Shown here piece after piece: positions 42,463-51,096 of a stretch of 64,000 nt of DNA (position 1 is the first letter of the stretch; each line of letters starts with the position of its first letter). Both the position numbers and the translations under genes were made by a program. The DNA is from Streptomyces sp. ISL-96 (GTDB lineage: Bacteria; Actinomycetota; Actinomycetes; Streptomycetales; Streptomycetaceae): positions 79,328 to 143,327 of the forward strand of contig NZ_JAGGPA010000003.1 in assembly GCF_018614035.1 (NCBI RefSeq), in the 5' to 3' direction. The notes beneath the pieces were generated by a model, which saw only the letters and a program-made list of their open reading frames with translations, was not told where the DNA came from and ran no database searches.

Positions 42463-43560
42463 TCAGTGCAGTGAGTGCGGCTGCGGCGAGGCTCCGACAG
42501 TGGCGGACGGCTCGACGGTCGGGGAGGGCGGCAGGGTGTAGGAGATGGGCGGCACAGCGTGGCGGCTCCCGCCGGGCGCGTCGTCTTGGGTCCCGTCGCT
42601 CCCGTCGCCCTTGTCGCCGCCCTCGTCGCCGCCGTTGCCGCGGCCGTCGCCGTCGCCGTTTCCGCCGCCGCTGCTGCTGCCTTCGCCTTCGCCGCCGCCT
42701 TGTTTGCCCCCGGTCCCGTTCCCCTTCGCGGAGCCGTCCAGCACGCGGTCGCAGAAGCGGTCCACCCGGTCGGCGCCGTTGGCGGCCGCCTCCAGGCGTC
42801 GCTCACGGTCGGGGGTGAGGGTGCCGGCGCGGTAGTCCTGGCACGCCTTGCCCGTCTTGCGGTACCAGTCGCCGGAACCGGTGCCGGAACCGTCGCCCGG
42901 TGCCGTTCCCGGTGAGTCGTCGCCGGTCCAGCCCGGGTAGGTGGGGAGCAGGCCGGTGTCCGACCCCGGCGAGGACTCGTGCGTACCGCCGGTTTCGCCT
43001 TCGCCGGCCCCGTCGCCGGACGTCTCGACGTCGCCGCCGGGAGTGCCGGTGGCGCCCGGCTTGGGCTCGCCGGTGGCGCCCGGTTCACCCGTGGCGGTCC
43101 CGGAGGTGAGCGGCTGGGGCGTCGCGGCCGCGGACACGGAGGACGCGGGCGCGGGGTCGGCGCCGCGTCCGAAAGGGCCCGGCAGTACGCCCGTGCCCGC
43201 CGCCACCGCGACGCCGCCGAGCGCGACACCGGCGAGCGCCCCGGCCAGCCCGAGGCGTACGGGACGTGCCCAGCGCACGGGTACGGAGACCTTGCGTCCG
43301 AGACGTACCGCGGAAACGGAAACGGAAGCGGAAAAGGTGTCGGGGGCCGCGGCCCTGGCCTTGCGGAAAGCCGCCAGCGCGGCCGCCTCGCCAGGGAGTT
43401 CGCCCGCCTCGTGGCAACCGGCCCGCGCCACACCGTCGAGGGCGGCGGAGAGGCGCTCGGCCTGGGCGCGGGCGTGGTCGCCGACAGGCCCGACGGGTTC
43501 TCCGCGCAGCAATCGCTCCGCCGTGTCCTTGTCGAGCCACTCGTAACGCTCGTCGGCCAT
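42463..43560 (-). CDS. ECF-associated single-pass membrane protein (anti-sigma-like), copy 1
   Basis: A 365-residue protein. The cytoplasmic N-terminus (about 95 residues, helical, DTAERLLRGEPVGPVGDHAR) precedes one membrane helix (LGLAGALAGVALGGVAVAAGTGVLP). A long Gly/Ser/Asp/Pro-rich outer region follows, interrupted by a small conserved module with cysteines (GKACQDYRAGTLTPDRERRL then VDRFCDRVLDG). No zinc-binding anti-sigma HxxxCxxC is seen. The ATG overlaps the sigma gene stop (TGATG), so it is probably its regulator. It is paralogous in plan to 44599-45588. Confidence 0.7.
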   Translation of the reverse strand: MADERYEWLDKDTAERLLRGEPVGPVGDHARAQAERLSAALDGVARAGCHEAGELPGEAAALAAFRKARAAAPDTFSASVSVSAVRLGRKVSVPVRWARPVRLGLAGALAGVALGGVAVAAGTGVLPGPFGRGADPAPASSVSAAATPQPLTSGTATGEPGATGEPKPGATGTPGGDVETSGDGAGEGETGGTHESSPGSDTGLLPTYPGWTGDDSPGTAPGDGSGTGSGDWYRKTGKACQDYRAGTLTPDRERRLEAAANGADRVDRFCDRVLDGSAKGNGTGGKQGGGEGEGSSSGGGNGDGDGRGNGGDEGGDKGDGSDGTQDDAPGGSRHAVPPISYTLPPSPTVEPSATVGASPQPHSLH

Positions 43561-44339
43561 CACATGTCCCTCTGCGTCCGCACGCCGGAATGCGTCACAC
43601 CGGCGGACGTCGCCCGGCCCGGTCGCGGGCCTCGCTGGGGCGGTACGGCGCCGAGTTCCGGCCTTCCACCGGGCAGGCCCGCCGACGTACCGCTACTGCT
43701 GCTGTCACTGTCTTCCCCCCCGCCGAAACCCCCGGCGCCGTACGGACCGCCGTCCGCCGCGTTCAGCAGCTCGGCCAGCCGCTTCAGCCCGCGGTGGGCA
43801 GCGGTCCGTACGGCGCCGGGGCGCTTGCCCAGGGTCTCGGCGGCGCTCTTGGCGTCGAGCCCGACGACGACGCGCAGGACGACGGCCTCGGCCTGGTCCT
43901 GCGGGAGCTGGGCGATGAGCGCGAGGGTGTCGCCGGTGGCGAGGGCTTCCATCGCCTCGTCGGCGGTGTCGCAGGCGCCGGGCTTGGCGGCGAGTTCCGT
44001 CTCGTCGCCGCCTACGGCCGGGCGGCGGCCGCGCATCCGGATGTGATCCAGGGCACGGTTGCGCGCTATGCGCGCGGCCCAGCCCCTGAACCGGTCGGCG
44101 TCGCCGCTGAACCGGTCGAGGTCACGGGCTATCTGGAGCCACGACTCGGAGGCGACATCCTCTGCCTCCGGGTCGCCGACCAGCGTTCGTATGTAGCCCA
44201 ACAGCCGCGGGTGCACGGCGCGGTACACAGTACGGAAGGCATTCTCGTCCCCGTCCTGTGCCGCGAGCACCGCGGCGGTCAGCTCCGCGTCGTCCCCCAG
44301 CACTCCCTCAACCTGTCCCAAGTCGCAGCTGGTCACCAC
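43560..44339 (-). CDS. ECF sigma factor, copy 1
   Basis: A 259-residue group 4 sigma factor. Region 2 is FRTVYRAVHPRLLGYIRTLVGDPEAEDVASESWLQIARDLDRF then WAARIARNRALDHIR. Region 4 is LIAQLPQDQAEAVVLRVVVGLDAKSAAETLGKRPGAVRTAAHRGLKRL. A ~65-residue Gly/Pro/Arg tail follows that is not part of the fold. GTG/ATG upstream starts are possible. It is coupled to the membrane protein downstream and probably responds to a cell-envelope signal. Confidence 0.88.
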   Translation of the reverse strand: MVTSCDLGQVEGVLGDDAELTAAVLAAQDGDENAFRTVYRAVHPRLLGYIRTLVGDPEAEDVASESWLQIARDLDRFSGDADRFRGWAARIARNRALDHIRMRGRRPAVGGDETELAAKPGACDTADEAMEALATGDTLALIAQLPQDQAEAVVLRVVVGLDAKSAAETLGKRPGAVRTAAHRGLKRLAELLNAADGGPYGAGGFGGGEDSDSSSSGTSAGLPGGRPELGAVPPQRGPRPGRATSAGVTHSGVRTQRDM

Positions 44340-44598
44340 TGCCGCGCAGCCCCGCGCGAGTCAGCACGCTACGACGTTCGAAGGGGTCCCGTCCACGTCT
44401 TGCACAACGGGCGACTGATCGCTGACAGAGAGCGGTGTGACAGAAAACGCATCCACGGCGCTGAGAGTAGTACGGGCCGCCGCACGGTCCGCGGACGGCG
44501 ACCGGGGCCTCTCCTGTGGGGGGTGGCGGCCCCGGTCGTCCTTCCAGGACCTGCGGCGGCCCTATCTTCCGAAGCTTCCTGACGGCCCGTGACGTCTT

Positions 44599-45588
44599 TC
44601 ACGGCTTCCCGGATTCGCTTTCGCCGCTCTCGCCGCTCTCGCCGTTGCCCTCGGTGCCGTTCGCGCTCTGACGGCCGTCGTTGCCGTCTTCTTCGCTGTC
44701 GGCGGGCTGCGTGGGATCCGCGGCGGGATTCCCCGGATCCGCAGGATCCGCGGCCGCGTCGCCGTCCGGCTTCGCCGGGGGCTCCTCCGGCGTCCCGGGC
44801 GCCGCGCCCGGCTTCGAGGCCTTCAAGCCCTTGGGCGCCTTCGTGGAGCCCTTGCCGCCGGTACCCGCGCCCGGCCCCGGCTGCCGCTTCTCGGCCGCCA
44901 GCACGCCCTCGCAGTACGCCTCCACCGTCAGCCCGGCGTCCTCGGCGTCCGCCGTCAGCTGCTCGGAAGCCGCACCGCGGCCGGAGGCCGAGCGACCGTG
45001 GGACACCAGGTACGCGACGCAGTTCGCGACGTCGTTCCGCGCCCGTGCCGGGCGCGGCGGCCCCGAGCGGGTGACGTCGGCCGAAGGAAGGCGCGCCGCG
45101 CCCTCCTCTGCCGCACCTGCCGCGCTGCCCCGCGCCGCGCCGGGGGTGGCCTGGGCACTGCTGTGGGTCCCGGTCGCCACAGCGGCGGCCCCGCCGCCGC
45201 CCGAACCACCGTCGCCGATCCCGAACGGCGCCGGGATCGCTCCCGTGCCGGCCGCGAGCGCCACCCCGCCCAGCGTCACCGTGGCCGCGGCCGAGGCGAA
45301 CGCCGCCCTGACGGGCAGCACGCCGCGCCACCGCCGGGACGGCCGCCAGTCGTCGCGCCTGCGCGCCTGCCACCAGCGCTCCGGGCCGGCGTGCACGCCG
45401 GAGTCGCGCGCCTCCCGGTACGCGGCGAGCGCCGCCTGCGCGTCCGCCTCGCCGGGGCGAGGCGCGGATCGGCGTACGGCGGCCAGCAACGCCTCGACCT
45501 CAGGCGTGACCGCCTCCTCACCCACCGCTTCCCATTTCCCGGCCCCGGCCCGCTGTCGCATCCGCGCCCGTCTCCGTACCCGTCTCAT
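44599..45588 (-). CDS. ECF-associated single-pass membrane protein, copy 2
   Basis: A 329-residue protein with the same plan as copy 1: a helical N-terminus, a membrane helix with AAATVTLGGVALAAGTGAIPAPFG, and an outer cysteine module (VANCVAYLVSHGRSASGRGA, VEAYCEGVLAAEKRQ). It ends in a Pro/Glu/Gly/Ser-rich acidic tail. The start is uncertain (ATG 45588, ATG 45561 or GTG within the first 30 residues). The leader contains three near repeats of CATGwGTCACGTCT-like sequence (45587-45620). It lies 24 bp after the second sigma gene. Confidence 0.65.
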   Translation of the reverse strand: MRRVRRRARMRQRAGAGKWEAVGEEAVTPEVEALLAAVRRSAPRPGEADAQAALAAYREARDSGVHAGPERWWQARRRDDWRPSRRWRGVLPVRAAFASAAATVTLGGVALAAGTGAIPAPFGIGDGGSGGGGAAAVATGTHSSAQATPGAARGSAAGAAEEGAARLPSADVTRSGPPRPARARNDVANCVAYLVSHGRSASGRGAASEQLTADAEDAGLTVEAYCEGVLAAEKRQPGPGAGTGGKGSTKAPKGLKASKPGAAPGTPEEPPAKPDGDAAADPADPGNPAADPTQPADSEEDGNDGRQSANGTEGNGESGESGESESGKP

Positions 45589-45612
45589 GTGTCACGTCTC
45601 ATGCGTCACGTC

Positions 45613-46284
45613 TCATGTCTCATCTCTCAGCGTGCGCGGCGCCGCAGACGTCACAACGCCCGTCCGGCTCCCCGCGGCCAGCTGCTCGGCCAGCCGCTTG
45701 AGCCCGCGGTACGCGGAGGTCCGTACCGACCCGCTGCGCTTGCCCAGCACCCGGGCCGCCGCGGGCCCGTCGAGCCCGACGACGACGCGCAGCAGCACCG
45801 CCTCCGCCTGCTCGCGCGGCAGCGTGGCGATCAATTCCAGCGCCTGACCGGTCGACAGCGCTTCGAGCGCGTCGTCGGCGGTGTCCTGCCGGCCTGGCAG
45901 GTCCAGTACGTCCTGCTCGATCAGCGAGGTAAGGGGTCTTCGCTTCCGCTTGCGCAGGTGGTCCAGTGCGCGGTGGCGGGCGATCGTCGCCGTCCAGCCG
46001 CGGAACCCCGCCCCGTCGCCGCGGAATCGCCCCAGGTCCCGGGCGATCTCCAGCCACGCCTCGGACGTCACGTCCTCGGCGTCTTCCCCCACCACCCCCC
46101 GCACGTATCCGAGCAGCCCTGGATGCACGAGCCGGTACGCCGCAGCGAACCCGCTCTCGTCCCCCTGCTGGGCCCGCTCGACGGCAGCACCCAGCTCCGC
46201 GTCGTACGCCTGTGTACGACGCCGCTCCCCGCCCCTGACCACACGACCCTCTTCGTACGACTCGGCACTGGTCACCGTGCCCAT
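45613..46284 (-). CDS. ECF sigma factor, copy 2
   Basis: A 223-residue group 4 sigma factor (238 if started at 46329). Region 2 is FAAAYRLVHPGLLGYVRGVVGEDAEDVTSEAWLEIARDLGRF then WTATIARHRALDHLR. Region 4 is LIATLPREQAEAVLLRVVVGLDGPAAARVLGKRSGSVRTSAYRGLKRLAEQL. It is plainly paralogous to copy 1 but without the long tail. ATG at 46284 follows AGGGGGC. It forms a tandem pair with the membrane protein behind it. Confidence 0.88.
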   Translation of the reverse strand: MGTVTSAESYEEGRVVRGGERRRTQAYDAELGAAVERAQQGDESGFAAAYRLVHPGLLGYVRGVVGEDAEDVTSEAWLEIARDLGRFRGDGAGFRGWTATIARHRALDHLRKRKRRPLTSLIEQDVLDLPGRQDTADDALEALSTGQALELIATLPREQAEAVLLRVVVGLDGPAAARVLGKRSGSVRTSAYRGLKRLAEQLAAGSRTGVVTSAAPRTLRDET

Positions 46285-46387
46285 GCCCCCTGGGAGCCAG
46301 GCCCCCCATTGCTCTGCGCCGGGAGCCACAGAAACGTCACAGCGTCTTCGCCGCGCCCGGCTCAGACTTCCATCAGAAGGTCACCCA

Positions 46388-46834
46388 TCACGCCTCGCAG
46401 ACGGCCTTGCGAGCCCGGCCGTGAAGCAGCAGGTAGAACCGCTGCACCGACTCCTCGGAACCGGCCTCGAACCGGTTGACGACCTTCCCGAGCGGGTTCC
46501 ACACCCGCCCGTCGGGCATCCGCACCCCGACCGACTGCCGGAACAGCTCACGCTGTTCGTCCCCGAAGTCGACCCAACGCCCGCCCGCCCTGCGGACGAT
46601 GACCTCACCGGTGTACGCCCCGAGCCCGCGCAGCACCGCGTCGATCTGCGCACGCTCGGGCGCGTTGCGCCGCAGTCCGTCGACGACGAGGTCCACGAGC
46701 CGCAGGCTGGCCACGGAGTAGTCGAGCGGCAGCCGGTTGCGCCCGGTGAGCTGCTCGACGAACTCGGCGGCGTACCCGCGCATGCCGCACGCACCGGGCA
46801 GCCTCAGCTCGCCCTCCCCCACGCGCTCAACCAT
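46388..46834 (-). CDS. Conserved hypothetical protein
   Basis: A 148-residue soluble protein. SVASLRLVDLVVDGLRRN, LGAYTGEVIVRRAGGRWVDF and GVRMPDGRVWNPLGKVVNRF suggest a compact alpha/beta domain like that of small DUF3806-type or immunity-associated proteins, but I do not assign a family. It is upstream of the sigma gene on the same strand, 103 bp away, so co-transcription is possible. Confidence 0.6.
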   Translation of the reverse strand: MVERVGEGELRLPGACGMRGYAAEFVEQLTGRNRLPLDYSVASLRLVDLVVDGLRRNAPERAQIDAVLRGLGAYTGEVIVRRAGGRWVDFGDEQRELFRQSVGVRMPDGRVWNPLGKVVNRFEAGSEESVQRFYLLLHGRARKAVCEA

Positions 46835-47022
46835 GTACCCACGCCCCTCCGGCTCAGCCGATCAACGCCTTCCACTGACCAAGCGTCAGGAGCCTCAGGA
46901 ACATCACGCTAACCACCCTGTGTTCGTTGTCACGACCCCAGATCCGACATTTCCGCGATCTCCGTACAACCATCACCAGCCTTCGAGCGTCTGGCAGCGC
47001 ACCGTACGGGCCCCGGAATCGT

Positions 47023-47059
47023 TCTTAGAGGTGTACTTATTCGAGGTACGCCTCTAAGA
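47023..47059 (+). promoter_or_regulatory. Palindromic operator before the DUF234-type ATPase gene
   Basis: Perfect arms TCTTAGAGG / CCTCTAAGA separated by 19 nt, with inner TAC...GTA also matching, so the imperfect palindrome extends to about 14 bp per arm. It lies 15 bp before the ATG and must overlap the promoter or ribosome-binding region; repression, perhaps by the product itself, is likely. Confidence 0.6.
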
Positions 47060-47074
47060 GATTCGGACAGCGGC

Positions 47075-48565
47075 ATGCCCAAGCCGAAGGTGCGAAACCT
47101 TCCGAAGCCCAAAGACATGTTCGACCGCGACTGGGAGTGGAGCGAACTCACAGCTTTCGCCACCGGCGAGGGCCTGGGCCCCCGGCTGGGTGTGGTCTCC
47201 GGCCGTCGCCGACAAGGCAAGAGCTTCCTGCTGCAAGCCCTGGCCGAGGCCACGGGCGGCTTTTACTACGCGGCTGTCGAGGCCTCGGCGGCCGAATCGC
47301 TGCACCTGCTCGGAGAAGCTGTCTCCCGGTACACGGGCGCGGCAGTCCCACCCCGCCCGGCGAACTGGCAGGAGGCGCTGGATCTCCTCTTCGACCTCGC
47401 GGCGGACCGACCGGTCCCGGTGGTGATCGACGAATTCCCGTACCTCGTACGGAACGCCCCCGCTCTCCCCTCTCACCTCCAGGCAGCCATCGGCGTACGC
47501 TCCGGCCGCCACCTCCAGCGGCACCCACGGGTCCTGCTCTGCGGCAGCGCCATGTCGTTCATGGGCGGCCTGCTGTCCGGGACGTCGCCGTTGTACGGGC
47601 GAGCCGGACTCGACTTGGTCGTGCACTCGCTCGGGTACCGGCAGGCAGCCGAATTCTGGGGCATCCGAGACCGCCGCCTGGCCGTCCTCACCAACGCGAT
47701 CGTGGGCGGAACCCCCGCCTACCGCCGCGAGTTCGTCGACGACGACGTTCCATCCGGACCGGACGACTTCGACGACTGGGTCTGCCGGACCGTACTCAAT
47801 CCGGCCCGCCCCATCCACGCCGAGGCCCCGTTCCTACTGGCGGCCGAACCGGACCTGCGCGACCGCTCGCTGTACCACTCAGTGCTCGCGGCCGTCGCGG
47901 CCGGCAACACCACCAGCGGCGGCATCGCGAGCACAGTCGGCCGCAAGGCCACCGACATCTCGCTCCCGCTCACCGTGCTGAAGCGGTGCGGGCTGCTCAC
48001 CGCCGAACCGGACGCGTTCCGCAAGAACCGCACCATGTACCGCGTCGCCGAGCCGCTGATCGCCTTCCACCACGCGGTCGTACGCCCCGAATCGGCCCTG
48101 CTCGCCCGCAGGCGCGGCACGGCCGGGGTCTGGGAGCGCAGCCAGGCCACCTTCCTGAGTCAGGTCGTCGGTCCGCACTTCGAGCGCCTGTGCCGCGAGT
48201 GGGTCGAATGGCACGCCGACCCCGAAACGTTCGGCGGCATGCCGATCGACGTCGCTGCGGGGACGGTTCCCGACCCGGCGGCCCGCACGAGCCACGAGGT
48301 CGACGTTGTCGTACACGGCGCGGTGGGGCAGGACCGGGGCATCCTGCTCTCGGTCGGCGAGGCGAAGTGGCACAAGGTGATGGACGTACGCCATCTCGAA
48401 CGCCTGCGCCACATCCTGCGCTTGCTCTCGGCCCGGGGCGTGGACACGACGCACGCCAGACCGGCCTGCTACAGCGGCGTGGGGTTCGCTCCGGAACTTC
48501 GGGCGGCGGGCGAGCGTGGAGAGGTGGTGCTGGTGGATCTGGAGCGGCTGTACGCCGGCCAGTAG
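47075..48565 (+). CDS. Archaeal-type AAA ATPase with C-terminal DUF234 nuclease-like domain
   Basis: A 496-residue STAND/ATPase_2 protein. Walker A is VVSGRRRQGKSFLL (about 40-53), Walker B VPVVIDEFPYL, and the sensor region RVLLCGSAMSFMGGLLSG then SPLYGRA. A winged-helix domain (GGIASTVGRKATDISLPLTVLKRCGLLTAE) precedes DUF234, a PD-(D/E)XK-like domain with SHEVDVVVHG and ILLSVGEAKWHKVMD (D...E-x-K visible). Function unknown; such ATPases are thought to act in defence or addiction-like roles. No ribosome binding site is evident beyond GGACAGCGGC. Confidence 0.82.
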   Translation: MPKPKVRNLPKPKDMFDRDWEWSELTAFATGEGLGPRLGVVSGRRRQGKSFLLQALAEATGGFYYAAVEASAAESLHLLGEAVSRYTGAAVPPRPANWQEALDLLFDLAADRPVPVVIDEFPYLVRNAPALPSHLQAAIGVRSGRHLQRHPRVLLCGSAMSFMGGLLSGTSPLYGRAGLDLVVHSLGYRQAAEFWGIRDRRLAVLTNAIVGGTPAYRREFVDDDVPSGPDDFDDWVCRTVLNPARPIHAEAPFLLAAEPDLRDRSLYHSVLAAVAAGNTTSGGIASTVGRKATDISLPLTVLKRCGLLTAEPDAFRKNRTMYRVAEPLIAFHHAVVRPESALLARRRGTAGVWERSQATFLSQVVGPHFERLCREWVEWHADPETFGGMPIDVAAGTVPDPAARTSHEVDVVVHGAVGQDRGILLSVGEAKWHKVMDVRHLERLRHILRLLSARGVDTTHARPACYSGVGFAPELRAAGERGEVVLVDLERLYAGQ

Positions 48566-48569
48566 TGGG

Positions 48570-48938
48570 TCACCCTCCCATTTGCGCCTTGAGGTGCCCG
48601 ATCACCTCGTTGAACTCCTTGGTCGGCGAGAAGTCGATGTACTCGCAGTCCTCGAGGGCCTCCGGCACGTGACCGGGCGCCCAGTAGAAGGCCTGCCCCG
48701 CCTCGTAAATGTCTTCGCCGTCCTTGGTCCGCATCTTCAGCCGGCCCTTGAACAGGTATCCCCAGTGAGGGCACTGACACAGGTCATCGGGCAGGCCCTT
48801 GGCCAGCGGCCCCATGTCCGTACCTTTGGGAAACCGCGCGAAAGCGACGGTCATGTCGCCCCCGACCTCCTGCATACGCAGCTCTACTCCGCCGCCTTCG
48901 ATCGCGACAGGAGCATCATTCCGGGTCGTTGCCTGCAT
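48570..48938 (-). CDS. Small cupin-domain protein
   Basis: A 122-residue single cupin. PHWGYLFKGRLKMRTKDGED is motif 1-like (only one of the usual metal histidines is present) and AGQAFYWAPGHVPEALED is motif 2 with H. GGAGGACTC precedes the ATG. Role unknown; probably binds a small ligand. Convergent with the ATPase gene, 4 bp apart. Confidence 0.75.
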   Translation of the reverse strand: MQATTRNDAPVAIEGGGVELRMQEVGGDMTVAFARFPKGTDMGPLAKGLPDDLCQCPHWGYLFKGRLKMRTKDGEDIYEAGQAFYWAPGHVPEALEDCEYIDFSPTKEFNEVIGHLKAQMGG

Positions 48939-49045
48939 GAGTCCTCCAGGGCGAGACGGTTGCGGGCTCGGACTGTCCGCCTCCTCCCAGTCTGTCCCCG
49001 ACCGCACGGCCGTGCGACACGGAGGAGACGCCGGGCGCCGGGCAG

Positions 49046-49549
49046 TCACACGCCCACCTCCCACACGACCTCCCCCTCCTGCCGACGCTCGGTGGGCGAG
49101 AGCCCGGCCGCCGCGGCGACGGCGGCGGACGCGTGGTGATCCGGGTGGATGTGGGCGATGACGGTACGTACGGACGCCCCCCGCGCAAGCCACGCCACCA
49201 GCCCGGACGCGGCCTCGGACGCGATGCCACGCCCCTGCCACGGAGTCCCGACGACCCACGCGATCTCGGCGCCGGACGCACTGACGGTGGCCTGAACCGT
49301 ACCCACCAGACACCCCTCGCCCCGGAGCCGGACGACCCAGTTGCACCAGGAGACGGCAGCATCGGCCGACCCGGCCACCAACCGCACATACCGCTCCCGC
49401 AACTCCTCCGACGACGCCGGAGCGCCGCCGATGAAGGCGTGCAGGCCAGGATCGGACAGTACGACGGCCATTTCCTCGGCGTACGCGACCCGCAGCGGCA
49501 GGAGGTCCAGACGCGCGGTGACGACGGCTTCGGCCTGGACGGAATTCAT
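49046..49549 (-). CDS. GNAT N-acetyltransferase (RimJ/RimL type)
   Basis: A 167-residue acetyltransferase. ARLDLLPLRVAYAEEMAVVL opens the fold, LVGTVQATV and AEIAWVVGTPWQGRGIASEAASGLVAWL hold the acetyl-CoA loop (Q-G-R-G-I-A). IAHIHPDHHASAAVAAAAGL is the typical N-terminal-acetyltransferase end. ATG at 49549 has GGCAGG upstream. The substrate is unknown. Confidence 0.85.
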   Translation of the reverse strand: MNSVQAEAVVTARLDLLPLRVAYAEEMAVVLSDPGLHAFIGGAPASSEELRERYVRLVAGSADAAVSWCNWVVRLRGEGCLVGTVQATVSASGAEIAWVVGTPWQGRGIASEAASGLVAWLARGASVRTVIAHIHPDHHASAAVAAAAGLSPTERRQEGEVVWEVGV

Positions 49550-49760
49550 TGGCACCTGCCTTCCACAGCCATGAACGGCGGAGCAGCCGGTTTGCTCATC
49601 GGCTCAGCCGGATGAGCCCCAGCCAGGTCGCCGGAGCCGGCTTCACAAACCCCGCTCGCATTCCGGCATCCGCAAGCACCAAAGCATCCAATGCCCGCCA
49701 CCACAAGGCAAGTTCTGCCCGGACACTACGATGAGCGGCCGCGGGCTCCCCAAAGGCGTA

Positions 49761-50027
49761 TCACGTCAGGTGGAGCTTGAGCTGTTGGTTATGTTCCGAA
49801 TGACCCACCACGACTCCAGTAATTGATTCGCCCACCTCGGGCCAGATCAACACCGAATCGTCATCGTCACGTTTATGCATCCCAGCCACATCCGCTAGGG
49901 CGCCGTACCGTCGCACACCTTCAATTGAAATGAAGATGCCAAACGAAGCGACACGTTCAACAGCGCCGGCGACCTCGGCCCCGAAAGGGAACTCCTGCTT
50001 GACGGCGTCCCATTCATAATTCACCAT
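49761..50027 (-). CDS. Small S1-like (OB-fold) protein, candidate immunity protein
   Basis: An 88-residue protein, essentially one S1-type domain: FPFGAEVAGAVERVASFGIF, ISIEGVRRYGALADVAGMH, and VGESITGVVVGHSEHNQQLK. A second, frameshifted copy lies at 55628-55895 directly behind a toxin-like RHS tip, and this intact copy sits among SUKH-type immunity genes. I infer a role in toxin neutralisation; RNA binding is the usual S1 function. ATG at 50027 chosen (MVNYEWDAVKQEFPFG). Confidence 0.65.
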   Translation of the reverse strand: MVNYEWDAVKQEFPFGAEVAGAVERVASFGIFISIEGVRRYGALADVAGMHKRDDDDSVLIWPEVGESITGVVVGHSEHNQQLKLHLT

Positions 50028-50161
50028 CTGCTCACATCCCGTCGCACGACCGCACGTCCACGTACGTACGTGCGTGCGTCTCGCGCCCACCAATGGCGGC
50101 ACACCTTAGCCTGCCGACACGAAGGGCGAGCCCTCTAGCAAGGACACACCCAGTCAAGGTC

Positions 50162-50542
50162 TCATCCATCAGCCCATGAGTAGTCCCAGAACAACGAGTC
50201 GAAGTGTTCAACCTTGAGCAGAACCTCCAACCCCATGTCCCGCGGCAACAGACAGCCACGGGCCCAGGTGAAGTCGTCGACCCCCATCCTGATCTCGACC
50301 TCTTCCGTGTCGTCGGAGATCTTGAGATTCCAGAATGACGCGTCACGCCCCATGGTCACGACGGAGAATTCGGGTTCGACTGCGACGATGAGGCACTCCT
50401 CTTCACAGTCGTTCCACGTGAAGACGGCCGATACACCGTCCAGGAGACTGCGATACGCCTCCCTCACCTCGCCGAGTCCTATCAATCTCTCGCTGCGTGC
50501 CGGATCCCAGATTTCGAGCTGAACTGTCACGGATTTCAACAC
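50162..50542 (-). CDS. Hypothetical protein, immunity-like
   Basis: About 126 acidic residues: VTVQLEIWDPARSERLIGLG, VFTWNDCEEECLIVAVEPEF and a tryptophan-rich end (FDSLFWDYSWADG). Composition and neighbours suggest an immunity protein, but no family is recognised. GTG at 50542 has GAAGG 7 nt upstream; the frame is open to 50614. It lies 135 bp before the S1-like gene on the same strand. Confidence 0.5.
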   Translation of the reverse strand: MLKSVTVQLEIWDPARSERLIGLGEVREAYRSLLDGVSAVFTWNDCEEECLIVAVEPEFSVVTMGRDASFWNLKISDDTEEVEIRMGVDDFTWARGCLLPRDMGLEVLLKVEHFDSLFWDYSWADG

Positions 50543-50645
50543 CGCGCAACCTTCGCGTGCCGTTTGAACAGCCTTCAGCGTGGTGGCTGACGGCAGGCGG
50601 AGCGGCGACATCACAGCAGGGCCGGATCAACCGAAACACCGTCCC

Positions 50646-51096
50646 TCACCAAAGCCAGCGTTCGAGGAACTCGGCCCAGATGAAGCCGAGGTAGCCCTCG
50701 AAGGCGGGTGGGTCAATCGCCTTGAGTTCCGCCGCCAGCCCGCGAAGTTCGGCAAGGGCTTCGTCCTCCTGCTCGTCCGGGTCGTTGAGGATCGGAGACT
50801 GGCTCACGTGTCGGCCGTAGTGGTGCAGTGTCTGAAGGCAGAGGTCGATGGAGGTCGATGGAGGAATTAGCAAACCAGGCTTCCCCGCCCGGCGGGACGT
50901 AGTAGACCCTGCCAGTGTCCGGCTCGACGCCGAAGGCCCACTGCAAACCTGGCACGAGGTGGCCGTGGTGGTTCCGCGACAGCTGATAAAGGACGGTTCC
51001 TGATGTGGTCTGGAGGGCGGGGGCCGGATCTGTCTGGAACGCGACGTACTCGATCACCGCCGAACGGGGGCGACGTCGCATGCCCGATGAGACCAC
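50646..51096 (-). pseudogene. SUKH-4 immunity gene broken by a 10-bp tandem duplication
   Basis: Two frames together spell one SUKH-4 family protein. WAFGVEPDTGRVYYVPPGGEA then WFANSSIDL lie in one frame, and CLQTLHHYGRHVSQSP through GYLGFIWAEFLERWLW in another. At the junction CATCGACCTC is present twice in tandem (minus strand, about 50847-50866); removing one copy restores the frame exactly. The N-terminus is also short for the family and begins against the 3' end of the next SUKH-like gene. SUKH proteins neutralise diverse nuclease and deaminase toxins. Recent inactivation is likely. Confidence 0.75.
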
